Positions 16,793-24,194 of a stretch of 51,584 bases of DNA are shown here, in pieces. Origin of the DNA: an uncultured beta proteobacterium (lineage in GTDB: Bacteria > Pseudomonadota > Gammaproteobacteria > Burkholderiales > Burkholderiaceae_C); NCBI GenBank assembly GCA_903828235.1, contig CAIKLM010000105.1:1-51584 (forward strand). Reading direction: 5' to 3'. Under the pieces are notes generated by a model. The model was not told the origin of the DNA and made no database searches. It saw nothing but the letters and a program-made list of their open reading frames with translations. How positions within the stretch are numbered: position 1 is the first letter of the stretch; every line of letters begins with the position of its first letter. Both the position numbers and the translations under genes were made by a program.

Positions 16793-16821
16793 GTGACGTC
16801 GCCGCGTCAGCCTGATGACGT
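16793..16821 (-). promoter_or_regulatory. Pho-box-like heptamer repeats upstream of plcP
   Basis: On the minus strand three heptamers start every 11 bases: ACGTCAT (16821-16815), CTGACGC (16810-16804) and ACGTCAC (16799-16793). The PhoB consensus is CTGTCAY repeated with 4-base spacers. Twelve bases centred on GTCATCAGGCTG are identical to the site before the GT4 gene at 21314. The site is 34 bases upstream of the plcP ATG. Confidence 0.5.
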
Positions 16822-16829
16822 CAGCCTGA

Positions 16830-17957
16830 TCACGCCGCCACGTTGGCACGCAGGATGCTGTCCAGGATGCCCGGCAGCTCGAACACGGCACGGTTGGGCA
16901 TGGCGGCCACGCGGGCGCGGTAGGCCGGCAGCGCGGCCAGCAGGCGAGGCACGGCCTCGTCGACCTCGGCGAACCGTCGCAACACGAGGCCCAGGCCGTG
17001 CTCGCGCACCCACTCGGTGTTGAAGCGCTCCTGCGGCATGGTCCAGGCGTTGCGCGTGGTGATGACGGGCAGGCCCTGGGCCACCGCCTCGCTGAGGCTG
17101 CCGGGGCCGGGCTTGCCGATGAAGAAGTCGCAGCGTTGCATCCAGCGCGCCACCTCGGTGCTGAAGCCCACCACGATGCGCGGTGCCGGCGCAGGCAGCG
17201 CGCGCAGCTCGGCAGCCAGCGCCTCGTTGCGACCGCACATCAGCACCAGCGGCACCTCGGGCAGCTGGCGGGCGATGGTCTTCATCACCCGCGAGCCGGT
17301 GCCGCCGAACAGCACCAGCCCGGTGGGGGTGTGCGCGTCCAGGCCCGCCATGGCGCGCTCCAGCGTGCGGTCGGCTGACGGCGGAGCGTGGAACTCGGGC
17401 CGCAGCACCATGCCGCTGGCGCGGTGCACGCGATGCGGCGGCACCCCGGCAGCCAGGGCCTGCCGCACGGCGTGCGCCGTGCCGCACACCAGATGCTGGG
17501 CCACCATGGGCTCGATCCAGAAGTGCGGCGGGTGGTCGGCCATGTCCGTCATCACCGTCGCGAAGCGCACGCCGGGGCGGGCCAGCGCCAGGCCGTCGTG
17601 CAGCGCGCGGTTGAAGTTGGGCACCAGCGACACCACGAGGCCGGGCTGCGTTCGGCGCCAGTGGGCCGCCAGCCGCTGCACCATCGGCGCGTGCGCCATG
17701 CGGATGCCGGCCTGCAGCAGCTTCAGCTCCTGCCCCAGCCCCAGCGTGAAGCCGCTGGCCAGGCGCTTGTTGTAAAGGTCCTCCGGCTCGAAGCCCAGCG
17801 TGCGGCGGAACAGCGCCGTGGGGTCCAGCACCTCGGTCAGGTTGACGCGGCGCACCTGCCAGTGCGGCCGTTGCTCGCGCAGCACCTGCTCCAGCGCCAG
17901 CGCGGCGGCGCGGTGGCCGCCGCCTGCGTTGAACCACACCAGGTCGACGGCGGTCAT
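16830..17957 (-). CDS. Glycosyltransferase, GT28/MGDG-synthase-like
   Basis: A 375-residue GT-B enzyme. The N-terminal FNAGGGHRAAALAL and the middle FATVMTDMADHPPHFWI are typical of the monogalactosyldiacylglycerol-synthase N domain. The C-terminal GKPGPGSLSEAVAQGLPVI is the nucleotide-sugar-binding site of GT28 enzymes. It probably adds a hexose to diacylglycerol at the inner membrane. The ATG overlaps the phosphatidylserine decarboxylase stop by 4 bases (translational coupling), and plcP lies 70 bases downstream. Diacylglycerol from PlcP would be its natural acceptor. The sugar donor cannot be predicted. Confidence 0.85.
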   Translation of the reverse strand: MTAVDLVWFNAGGGHRAAALALEQVLREQRPHWQVRRVNLTEVLDPTALFRRTLGFEPEDLYNKRLASGFTLGLGQELKLLQAGIRMAHAPMVQRLAAHWRRTQPGLVVSLVPNFNRALHDGLALARPGVRFATVMTDMADHPPHFWIEPMVAQHLVCGTAHAVRQALAAGVPPHRVHRASGMVLRPEFHAPPSADRTLERAMAGLDAHTPTGLVLFGGTGSRVMKTIARQLPEVPLVLMCGRNEALAAELRALPAPAPRIVVGFSTEVARWMQRCDFFIGKPGPGSLSEAVAQGLPVITTRNAWTMPQERFNTEWVREHGLGLVLRRFAEVDEAVPRLLAALPAYRARVAAMPNRAVFELPGILDSILRANVAA

Positions 17958-18832
17958 GCGGGCAAGCTCATCAGCGCCTGGCCCATGCGGATGCGGGCGC
18001 CATCCACGATGCCCTCGGCCAGCGCGAAGCCGGGCGGCGCGAAGACGATGATGGTGGAGCCGTGCTCGAACCAGCCGAGCTCCTGGCCCTTGATGGCCGG
18101 GGCCTGGCAGGGCAGCTCCGACGGACCGCCGTAGCGCAGGTGCAGCCGCAGGTCCAGGAAGTGCAGCCGCAGGCTGGCCACCAGGATGGCTGCCACGGGC
18201 ACCAGGGCCAGGCGATGGCCGCCGGCGGCGTCGGCCAGGCGCAAGTCGACCACGGCGCGCTCGTTGCGGCAGAACAGGCGCTGCACGCGCGCCAGCGCGA
18301 TCGGGTTGACGTTCCAGGTGTCGCCGCTGATGTAGCGCACGTGCTCGACCACGGCGTCGGCCGGCGCGTGGAAGCGGTGGTACATGGCGGAGGTGAGCCG
18401 CAGCGTCACGTAGGTGCCACCCTCCCAGGCCGCGGCCGCCGCCGTGCTGCCCAGCAGCTCGTGCAGCGGGTAAGGCATGCCCTTGGCCTGCAGCACCTGG
18501 CCCTGACGCACCGTGCCGCTGGCGCCGACGATGGCGTCGCAGGGGCTGGCCAGCACATCGGACCGCGGATCGACGGTGCGGGCGCCGTCCTTCAGCTCGC
18601 GCGTGAAGACCTCGTGCAGGGTCTCGAAGCGGGTCTTCTTCGCCTCGCTCAGGTCGAGCTCGGTGAACAGGCGCCAGACGGCGAGGCTGAACCGCACCAG
18701 CGCCGGGCTGCGCAGGCGGCTGTACCAGCCGATCAGGTGGGTGAGGGCGTGGCGCGGCACCCGGTTGGTGAGCAGGAAGTTGAGGTCTTCCTGCAGCAGC
18801 AGGCTGTCGCGCAGTCGTCGTGTGGCGTTCAT
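17954..18832 (-). CDS. psd: Phosphatidylserine decarboxylase
   Basis: 292 residues. PSD makes phosphatidylethanolamine from phosphatidylserine in the inner membrane after self-cleavage to a pyruvoyl enzyme. The cleavage site is GST with S259 in EHGSTIIVFAPPGF; most enzymes have LGST, here the Leu is His. D99 (SPCDAIVG) and H152/H155 (YHRFHAP) match the autoproteolysis residues. Start ATG 18832. It overlaps the downstream glycosyltransferase by 4 bases and diverges from the aminotransferase, with a Pho-box-like site between them. It may be a second psd besides a housekeeping copy; this cannot be checked here. Confidence 0.9.
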   Translation of the reverse strand: MNATRRLRDSLLLQEDLNFLLTNRVPRHALTHLIGWYSRLRSPALVRFSLAVWRLFTELDLSEAKKTRFETLHEVFTRELKDGARTVDPRSDVLASPCDAIVGASGTVRQGQVLQAKGMPYPLHELLGSTAAAAAWEGGTYVTLRLTSAMYHRFHAPADAVVEHVRYISGDTWNVNPIALARVQRLFCRNERAVVDLRLADAAGGHRLALVPVAAILVASLRLHFLDLRLHLRYGGPSELPCQAPAIKGQELGWFEHGSTIIVFAPPGFALAEGIVDGARIRMGQALMSLPA

Positions 18833-18885
18833 CGGCTTGTCGCGGTTTCGACACGACGATGCTGCCCATCGCATTCGACGGCCTC

Positions 18886-18903
18886 GCGAAAGAGGCGTGA
18901 CAG
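18886..18903 (-). promoter_or_regulatory. Pho-box-like site upstream of psd
   Basis: Minus strand CTGTCAC (18903-18897), spacer GCCT, CTTTCGC (18892-18886): the 7-4-7 layout of a PhoB box, first half a full match to CTGTCAY. It matches the site before the membrane-protein gene (21286-21269) at 14 of 18 positions. It lies 54 bases before the psd ATG and only 5 before the divergent aminotransferase ATG. Confidence 0.5.
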
Positions 18904-18907
18904 CACC

Positions 18908-20575
18908 ATGACCGACGCGCTCACCCTGACCTGGCTGGCCGCGGCCGCGGCCGCCGCCGCCGTGGCCGCCGTGCCCAAGGCACACCGCCGGCTGCAGCTG
19001 TCGCTGGCCAAGCACCCTTCGCTCACCGGCCACGCGCGCATGGCGCAGCGCGTGGCGCGCCTGCTGCCCGGCTACGCCTACGACGAGGCCCGCTTCTTCG
19101 CCGCCGACGACGCGCCGGCCGAGGTGGTGGCGCAGCGCCGCCGCGGCTTCGAGGCGCTTGCGCGGGCGCTGAACATGCGCCACGCGCGCAGCATCGCGCT
19201 CACGAAGCAGGCGCGCGAGGCCCTGTCGGACCTGCAGTTCACCGGCGCCTACCGCGTGCCCTTCCCGTTCAGCCCCTACCTGCGCGAGCACCTGTCCCTG
19301 GGCAGCTTCGTGCAGCGCAGCGACGGCGTCACGATCACCGACCTCGACGGCGAGGTCTTCACCGACCTCACCGGCTCCTACGGCGTCAACCTGTTCGGTG
19401 CCGACTTCTACAAGGCCTGCATGGCCGAGGGCCTGGCGCGCACCGCCGACCTGGGCCCGGTGCTCGGCCACTACCACCCGGCGGTGGCCTGGAACGTGGC
19501 GCAGCTCAAGGCGATCAGCGGCCTGGACGAGGTGAGCTTCCACATGAGCGGCACCGAGGCCGTGATGCAGGCCGTGCGGCTGGCGCGTTACCACACGCGG
19601 CGCACGCACGTCGTGCGCTTCTGCGGCGCGTACCACGGCTGGTGGGAGGACGTGCAGCCCGGCCCGGGCAACCCGATGCCGCCGAAGAACGTCTACACCC
19701 TGAAGGAGCGCGACGCCGACACGCTGCGCGTGCTGCGCACCCGCCGGGACATCGCCTGCGTGCTGGTGAATCCGCTGCAGGCCCTGCACCCCAACAACGC
19801 GGCCCCGGGCGACAGCGGCCTCATCGACAGCGGCCGCGCCGCCGGCTACGACAAGGCCGCGACCATCGCCTGGCTGCAGCAACTGCGCGAGGTGTGCACC
19901 GAGCGCGGCATCGTGCTGATCTTCGACGAGGTGTTCATGGGGTTCCGCCTCGGGGTGGGTGGGGCGCAGGCCTACTTCGGCGTGCGCGCCGACATGGTGA
20001 CCTACGGCAAGACGCTGGGCGGCGGCTTCCCGGTGGGCGTGGTCTGCGGCAAGGCGCCGCTGATGAAGCGCTACCGCGAGGAGCGCCCCGCCGACATCTG
20101 CTTCGCGCGCGGGACCTTCAACGCCCACCCGGCCGTGATGGGCGCGATGCAGGTGTTCCTGGAGCGGCTGCACAGCGCGCCCGTCAAGGCCATGCTGGCC
20201 GACATCGATGCGACCTGGGACGCGCGCGCCGCGCGCCTGAACGCCCGCCTGGCCGAGGCCGGCGTGCCGGTGCGCGCGGCCCACCTGGCCAGCGTGTTCA
20301 CCGTCACCTACACCGAGCCCAGCCGCTACAACTGGATGCTGCAGTTCTACCTGCGGCGCGAGCGGCTGCTGCTGAGCTGGGTGGGCAGCGGGCGGCTGAT
20401 CTTCAGCCACAACTTCAGCGAGGCCGAGTTCGACGAGGCCGGCCGCCGCTTCGTGGCCGCGGCGCAGGCCATGCAGGCCGACGGCTGGTGGTGGCGCGGG
20501 CCGGCGGCCAGCAACAAGGCCATCCGCCGGAGCGTGCTGCGCGAGGCACTGGCCCGGCGCCTGGGCGTGGGCTGA
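18908..20575 (+). CDS. Membrane-anchored class III aminotransferase (GSA-aminomutase-like)
   Basis: 555 residues, about 120 longer than glutamate-1-semialdehyde aminomutase. Residues 7-22 form an Ala-rich hydrophobic helix followed by PKAHRR, a likely N-terminal membrane anchor, and residues 23-110 are a helical extension. The aminotransferase core follows: SGTEAVMQAVRLARYH, FCGAYHGWW, LIFDEVFMGFR and YGKTLGGGFPVG with PLP lysine K368. The substrate is unknown. It is not hemL-like in context: it sits among phospholipid and glycolipid genes, divergent from psd. It may act on a membrane-bound or lipid substrate. The ATG follows AGAGG at 18891-18895. Confidence 0.8.
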   Translation: MTDALTLTWLAAAAAAAAVAAVPKAHRRLQLSLAKHPSLTGHARMAQRVARLLPGYAYDEARFFAADDAPAEVVAQRRRGFEALARALNMRHARSIALTKQAREALSDLQFTGAYRVPFPFSPYLREHLSLGSFVQRSDGVTITDLDGEVFTDLTGSYGVNLFGADFYKACMAEGLARTADLGPVLGHYHPAVAWNVAQLKAISGLDEVSFHMSGTEAVMQAVRLARYHTRRTHVVRFCGAYHGWWEDVQPGPGNPMPPKNVYTLKERDADTLRVLRTRRDIACVLVNPLQALHPNNAAPGDSGLIDSGRAAGYDKAATIAWLQQLREVCTERGIVLIFDEVFMGFRLGVGGAQAYFGVRADMVTYGKTLGGGFPVGVVCGKAPLMKRYREERPADICFARGTFNAHPAVMGAMQVFLERLHSAPVKAMLADIDATWDARAARLNARLAEAGVPVRAAHLASVFTVTYTEPSRYNWMLQFYLRRERLLLSWVGSGRLIFSHNFSEAEFDEAGRRFVAAAQAMQADGWWWRGPAASNKAIRRSVLREALARRLGVG

Positions 20576-20605
20576 TCGCCGCGGCCCCAGGGGACCGCTG
20601 CGCGC

Positions 20606-21217
20606 TCAGCGGGGGCCGTGCACGTGGTGCATCGGGTCGATCAGCTCGCCGCGCAGCAGCGCCAGAGGCGCATGTCGGTAGAGCAGGGCGTCGTGGAAGG
20701 GGTCGGTCAGGATCTTCGTCGCCCAGGCCAGGCCCTCGGTGACGTTTCGGATGAAGAACAGCTGCACCGTGCGGAACAGCAGCCCGGCCACGCCCAAGGC
20801 GAACCAGGCCATACCCACGTCGTGCAGCCAGCCCTGCCAGCCCACCGCAGGCTCGATCAGGCCGCCCAGCGAGGGCGCCAGCCACAGCACCAGCGGGATC
20901 GCCAGCCACACCGCGTGCAGCACCACCTTGCGGCCGAGGTTGTAGCCCACCTTGATGGCCTCCTTGTGCTCGAAGCTGGCGTCGTTGACGTGGTCGTAGC
21001 CCTTGGGCTCGAAGAAGAAGTGGCCCGACTGCCGCGTCGTCATGCCGATGCCCCAGCCGATCAGCGCGGCCATTGCGGGGTCGAAGAACACCACGACGTA
21101 GGCCACGAGGAAGCTCAGCGCGCTGACGAAGTGCAGCGACTGGTTGATGCGGCTCTGGTGGTAGTAGCGGTGGTCGTCCCAGCGCTGGGTCTTCAGGGTC
21201 TCGAGGAAGGCACTCAC
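20606..21217 (-). CDS. Polytopic membrane protein, possibly Mpo1/DUF962-like
   Basis: 203 residues from GTG 21217, with GGAGA upstream. Hydrophobic segments lie near 27-45, 48-62, 98-117 and 131-153. Conserved-looking His/Gln/acidic motifs are YYHQSRINQSLHF (19-31) and RQSGHFFFEPKGYDH (62-76), which recall the metal-binding histidines of Mpo1-type fatty-acid alpha-dioxygenases and of fatty-acid hydroxylases. I do not recognise it with certainty. It is divergent from the GT4 gene, with clear 11-bp repeated elements upstream. Enzymatic modification of acyl chains is a guess. Confidence 0.65.
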   Translation of the reverse strand: MSAFLETLKTQRWDDHRYYHQSRINQSLHFVSALSFLVAYVVVFFDPAMAALIGWGIGMTTRQSGHFFFEPKGYDHVNDASFEHKEAIKVGYNLGRKVVLHAVWLAIPLVLWLAPSLGGLIEPAVGWQGWLHDVGMAWFALGVAGLLFRTVQLFFIRNVTEGLAWATKILTDPFHDALLYRHAPLALLRGELIDPMHHVHGPR

Positions 21218-21244
21218 GGCGACGCTCTCCGGGGCAGTGGATCG

Positions 21245-21286
21245 GTGACGGGATGGTGACCGTCGGTGGTGAAAGCGGGGTGACGG
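21245..21286 (-). promoter_or_regulatory. Two tandem Pho-box-like sites upstream of the membrane-protein gene
   Basis: On the plus strand four heptamers read GTGACGG (21245), GTGACCG (21256), GTGAAAG (21269) and GTGACGG (21280). Within each pair the starts are exactly 11 bases apart. On the minus strand each pair is a 7-4-7 element close to CTGTCAY-N4-CTGTCAY. The repeats end 28 bases from the GTG start at 21217. Confidence 0.55.
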
Positions 21287-21313
21287 TTCGATGTCGGCGG
21301 GGAGTCACCCCAG

Positions 21314-21331
21314 TTGTCATCAGGCTGTTGC
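21314..21331 (+). promoter_or_regulatory. Pho-box-like site upstream of the GT4 gene
   Basis: TTGTCAT (21314-21320), CAGG, CTGTTGC (21325-21331): 7-4-7 layout, first half matching CTGTCAT at 6 of 7. A weak -10-like CACGAT lies 10 bases on (21342-21347), which would start the transcript close to the ATG at 21354. Shares GTCATCAGGCTG with the plcP site. Confidence 0.45.
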
Positions 21332-21353
21332 GCTGCCGACTCACGATGCGCGC

Positions 21354-22586
21354 ATGACGACACCCCGAGACGACGATCCCACCGTGGATGCCGGCCTGCC
21401 CGCGCGGCGCTCGCTGCGCGTGTCGGTGGTCACCGAGACCTGGCCGCCCGAGGTCAACGGCGTGGCGGCCACGGCTGCGCGCGTGGTGGCCGAGTTGCGC
21501 GGCCGAGGGCACGAGCTGCAGGTGCTGCGCCCGCGTCAACAGCACGGCGACACCGCCGTCGCCGAGCCGGGCTATGCCGAGGTGCTGATGCGCGGCCTTC
21601 CCATCCCGCGATACCCGCAGCTGAAGATGGGCCTGCCGTCGCGGCGCACGCTGCTGCGCCTGTGGGGGCTTCGGCGGCCCGACGTGGTGCACATCGTCAC
21701 CGAGGGACCGCTGGGCTGGAGCGCGCTGCGGGCGGCGCAGGCCCTGCGCCTGCCGGTGGTGTCGGACTTCCGAACCAACTTCCACGCCTACAGCCGGCAC
21801 TACGGCGTGGCCTGGCTGCAGCGGCCCATCGTGGGTTACCTGCGCAGGTTTCACAACCGGACCGCCTGCACCATGGTGCCCACCGAGGCCCTGCGGTCGG
21901 AACTGCGCGCCGAAGGCTTCGAGAACCTGCGCGTTGTGGCGCGCGGCGTCGACACCGGCCTTTTCGACCCCGCCCACCGCAGCGACGAACTGCGCCGCCG
22001 CTGGGGCGCAGGCCCCGGCGACATGGTGGCCGTCCACGTGGGCCGCATCGCCCCCGAGAAGAACCTGGACACCCTGCTGGCCGCCCACGCGGCCATGCAG
22101 CAACGCGACCCGCGCGTGAAGCTGGTGTTCGTGGGCGACGGCCCCGCGCGCGCGGCCCTGCAGCAGCGCTGCCCGCAGGCGCACTTCGCCGGCCTGCAGC
22201 GCGGGCAGGCGCTGGCGGCGCACTACGCCAGCGCCGACGTGTTCCTGTTTCCCAGCGTCACCGAGACCTGGGGCAACGTGCTGCCCGAGGCCATGGCCAG
22301 CGGGCTGGCGGTGGTGGCCTTCGACTGCGCGGCGGCCGGCCAGCTGGTGCGCCACGGCCACAACGGCTTGCTCGCCCGCGTCGGCGACGAGGCCGGCTTC
22401 TGCGACACGGCGGCCCGGCTGGCGGGTGCGCTGGGGGAGGCCCGCGCGCTGGGCACCGAGGCCCGCCTGGCTGCGCTCAAGCTCGACTGGGGGCGTATCG
22501 CGCGCGAGGTCGAGGGCGAGTACCTGACGGCGATGGCGCCGCCTCCGGACCTGCGGGCCGTGTCGCTGGCGGCGCGCGCCGGCTGA
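21354..22586 (+). CDS. Glycosyltransferase family 4 (Agt/MgtA/SqdX-like)
   Basis: 410 residues, GT-B fold. The N-terminal SVVTETWPPEVNGVAATAARV is typical of GT4 enzymes that glycosylate diacylglycerol or phosphoinositides. The donor site is VGRIAPEKNLDTLL, and the E-x7-E motif lies in FPSVTETWGNVLPEAMASG. No signal peptide. In phosphate-starved bacteria a GT4 enzyme (Agt) acts after PlcP to make glucosyl- or glucuronosyl-diacylglycerol, and this gene is in the same cluster as plcP. ATG 21354 lacks a clear ribosome-binding site. The acceptor is inferred, not shown. Confidence 0.82.
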   Translation: MTTPRDDDPTVDAGLPARRSLRVSVVTETWPPEVNGVAATAARVVAELRGRGHELQVLRPRQQHGDTAVAEPGYAEVLMRGLPIPRYPQLKMGLPSRRTLLRLWGLRRPDVVHIVTEGPLGWSALRAAQALRLPVVSDFRTNFHAYSRHYGVAWLQRPIVGYLRRFHNRTACTMVPTEALRSELRAEGFENLRVVARGVDTGLFDPAHRSDELRRRWGAGPGDMVAVHVGRIAPEKNLDTLLAAHAAMQQRDPRVKLVFVGDGPARAALQQRCPQAHFAGLQRGQALAAHYASADVFLFPSVTETWGNVLPEAMASGLAVVAFDCAAAGQLVRHGHNGLLARVGDEAGFCDTAARLAGALGEARALGTEARLAALKLDWGRIAREVEGEYLTAMAPPPDLRAVSLAARAG

Positions 22587-22769
22587 CGCCTTCCGCCATG
22601 GCCGCCACGCCGCGGCCGCGGTAGGCGAGCCAACGGATGCGGCAGCGGAAGCATTTCACGCGGCGTCCGTGACGGGCTCGTGGGCCGGCTGCCCCGGCAG
22701 GCTCAAGCCCCCGGCGTTGGCGCCGAAAAGGCCTGCTGAAGGCGTCCTTCCGGCACGTCGTCTGGGCTC

Positions 22770-24020
22770 ATGGAAAAAAAGATCAACGTCTCCGATCTCC
22801 GTGTGGGCATGCACCTGCTGCGGCTGGAGGGCTCCTGGATCAACCACCCGTTCTGGCGCACGCGCTTCGTGATCGACGATCCGCGCACGCTGGTGCAGGT
22901 GCGCGAGTCGGGCGTTCGCGAGTGCTGGATCGACACCTCGCTGGGCCTGGACGTGGGGGCCGCCGAGGCGGCGCCGCGGCCTGCGACTCCCGCCGCCGCA
23001 CCCGCGCTCGCTCCGGAGCCTGTGCAGGCTGCTCCAGTTGCGGCGCCCGCCACCCACGACTTCGAGGCCGAGTTGCGCGAGGCCGCGGCCGTGTGCAACC
23101 GCAGCCGCCGCGCCGTGATCGCCATGTTCGGCGAGGCGCGCATGGGGCGCACGCTCGACGCCGAGGCCTGCCTGCCGCTGGTGGAGGACATCACGCAGTC
23201 GGTGATGCGCAACCCCGGGGCGCTGGTCAGCCTGGCGCGCCTGAAGACGCGCGACGACTACACCTACATGCACTCGGTGGCCGTGTGCGCGCTGATGGTG
23301 GCGCTGGGCCGCCGCATCGGCCTGAGCGAGTCCGAGTGCCGCGACGCGGGCCAGGCCGGGCTGCTGCACGACATCGGCAAGGCCTTGATGCCGCTGGAGG
23401 TGCTGAACAAGCCCGGCAAGCTGACCGACGCCGAGTTCCGGGTGATGCGCTCGCACCCCGTGCGCGGCCACGAACTGCTGCAGCAGGGCCGCGCCGCCAC
23501 GGCCGCGTCGCTGGACGTGGCGCTGCACCACCACGAGCGCATCGATGGCACCGGCTACCCGCACCGCCTGTCTGGCGAGCACCTGCAGCGGCTGGCGCGC
23601 ATGGGCGCCATCTGCGACGTCTACGACGCCATCACCTCCAACCGCCCCTACAAGGCGGGCTGGGACCCGGCGACGTCCATCGCCCGCATGGCCGGCTGGA
23701 AGGGCCACTTCGACACCGCACTGTTCGCGGCCTTCGTGCAGAGCCTGGGCATCTACCCCACGGGATCGCTGGTGCGGCTGGAATCCCAGCGCATCGCGGT
23801 GGTGGCGCAGCAGAACGACGCCGCGCTGACGTCGCCGGTGGTGGTGGCTTTCTACAGCCTGCGCTCGGCCATGCCGATCGCGCCGCAGCGGCTGGACCTC
23901 TCGCGCCCCGGCACGCGGGACCGCATCATCGGCCGCGAGGACGTGCCGCAGGGGCACTACGGCCGGGTCGACGAGCTGTGGGCGGATCCGGAGCTGGTGA
24001 GGACGATGCGGGCGGGGTAG
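22770..24020 (+). CDS. HD-GYP cyclic-di-GMP phosphodiesterase with DUF3391 domain
   Basis: 416 residues. The N-terminal DUF3391-type domain (KINVSDLRVGMHLLRLEGSWINHPFW) is followed by an Ala/Pro linker (about 70-95). Then comes an HD-GYP domain with HDIGK at 200-204, HHHERIDGTGYP at 253-264 and the later DVYDAITSNRPYK. It degrades c-di-GMP, usually affecting motility and biofilm. It is cytosolic, with no sensor or receiver domain besides DUF3391. It is 183 bases downstream of the GT4 gene and separated from it, so shared transcription is uncertain. The catalytic metal ligands appear complete. Confidence 0.92.
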   Translation: MEKKINVSDLRVGMHLLRLEGSWINHPFWRTRFVIDDPRTLVQVRESGVRECWIDTSLGLDVGAAEAAPRPATPAAAPALAPEPVQAAPVAAPATHDFEAELREAAAVCNRSRRAVIAMFGEARMGRTLDAEACLPLVEDITQSVMRNPGALVSLARLKTRDDYTYMHSVAVCALMVALGRRIGLSESECRDAGQAGLLHDIGKALMPLEVLNKPGKLTDAEFRVMRSHPVRGHELLQQGRAATAASLDVALHHHERIDGTGYPHRLSGEHLQRLARMGAICDVYDAITSNRPYKAGWDPATSIARMAGWKGHFDTALFAAFVQSLGIYPTGSLVRLESQRIAVVAQQNDAALTSPVVVAFYSLRSAMPIAPQRLDLSRPGTRDRIIGREDVPQGHYGRVDELWADPELVRTMRAG

Positions 24021-24037
24021 GGTGCGCCCGCCCCGGT

Positions 24038-24105
24038 TCGCGCAAGCATGCGCGAGCCTCCACCCGCCGCCCCAAGGTCCGCAGGGACCTTGGGGCGGCG
24101 GGTGG
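24038..24105 (-). terminator. Two stacked hairpins after tRNA-Arg and the HD-GYP gene
   Basis: A 21-bp perfect stem: left arm 24060-24080, right arm 24085-24105, 4-base loop GCAG. Its right arm includes the CCA end of tRNA-Arg. Next to it is a 7-bp stem TCGCGCA/TGCGCGA (24038-24055). Neither has a T-run. They lie between convergent transcripts and may terminate both or serve as a processing structure. Confidence 0.55.
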
Positions 24106-24177
24106 TCCCCCCGGCAGGAATCGAACCTGCATCTGGCGCTTAGGAGGCGCCCGTTCTATCCGTTGAACTACGGCGGG
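24103..24177 (-). tRNA. tRNA-Arg (anticodon CCT)
   Basis: 75 bases with encoded CCA. D-stem GTTC/GAAC, anticodon stem GGCGC/GCGCC around CTCCTAA (anticodon CCT) and T-stem GCAGG/CCTGC are perfect. The acceptor stem CCCGCCG against CGGGGGG has a G-G mismatch at pair 4-69. It sits 17 bases from the tamB stop. Confidence 0.9.
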
Positions 24178-24194
24178 TGCGCGTGCCCGCGCCT

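Noticed and set aside
24103..24177. Prophage or genomic-island attachment at tRNA-Arg
   Set aside because: No integrase, no second copy of the tRNA 3' end at a distance, and ordinary core genes on both sides.
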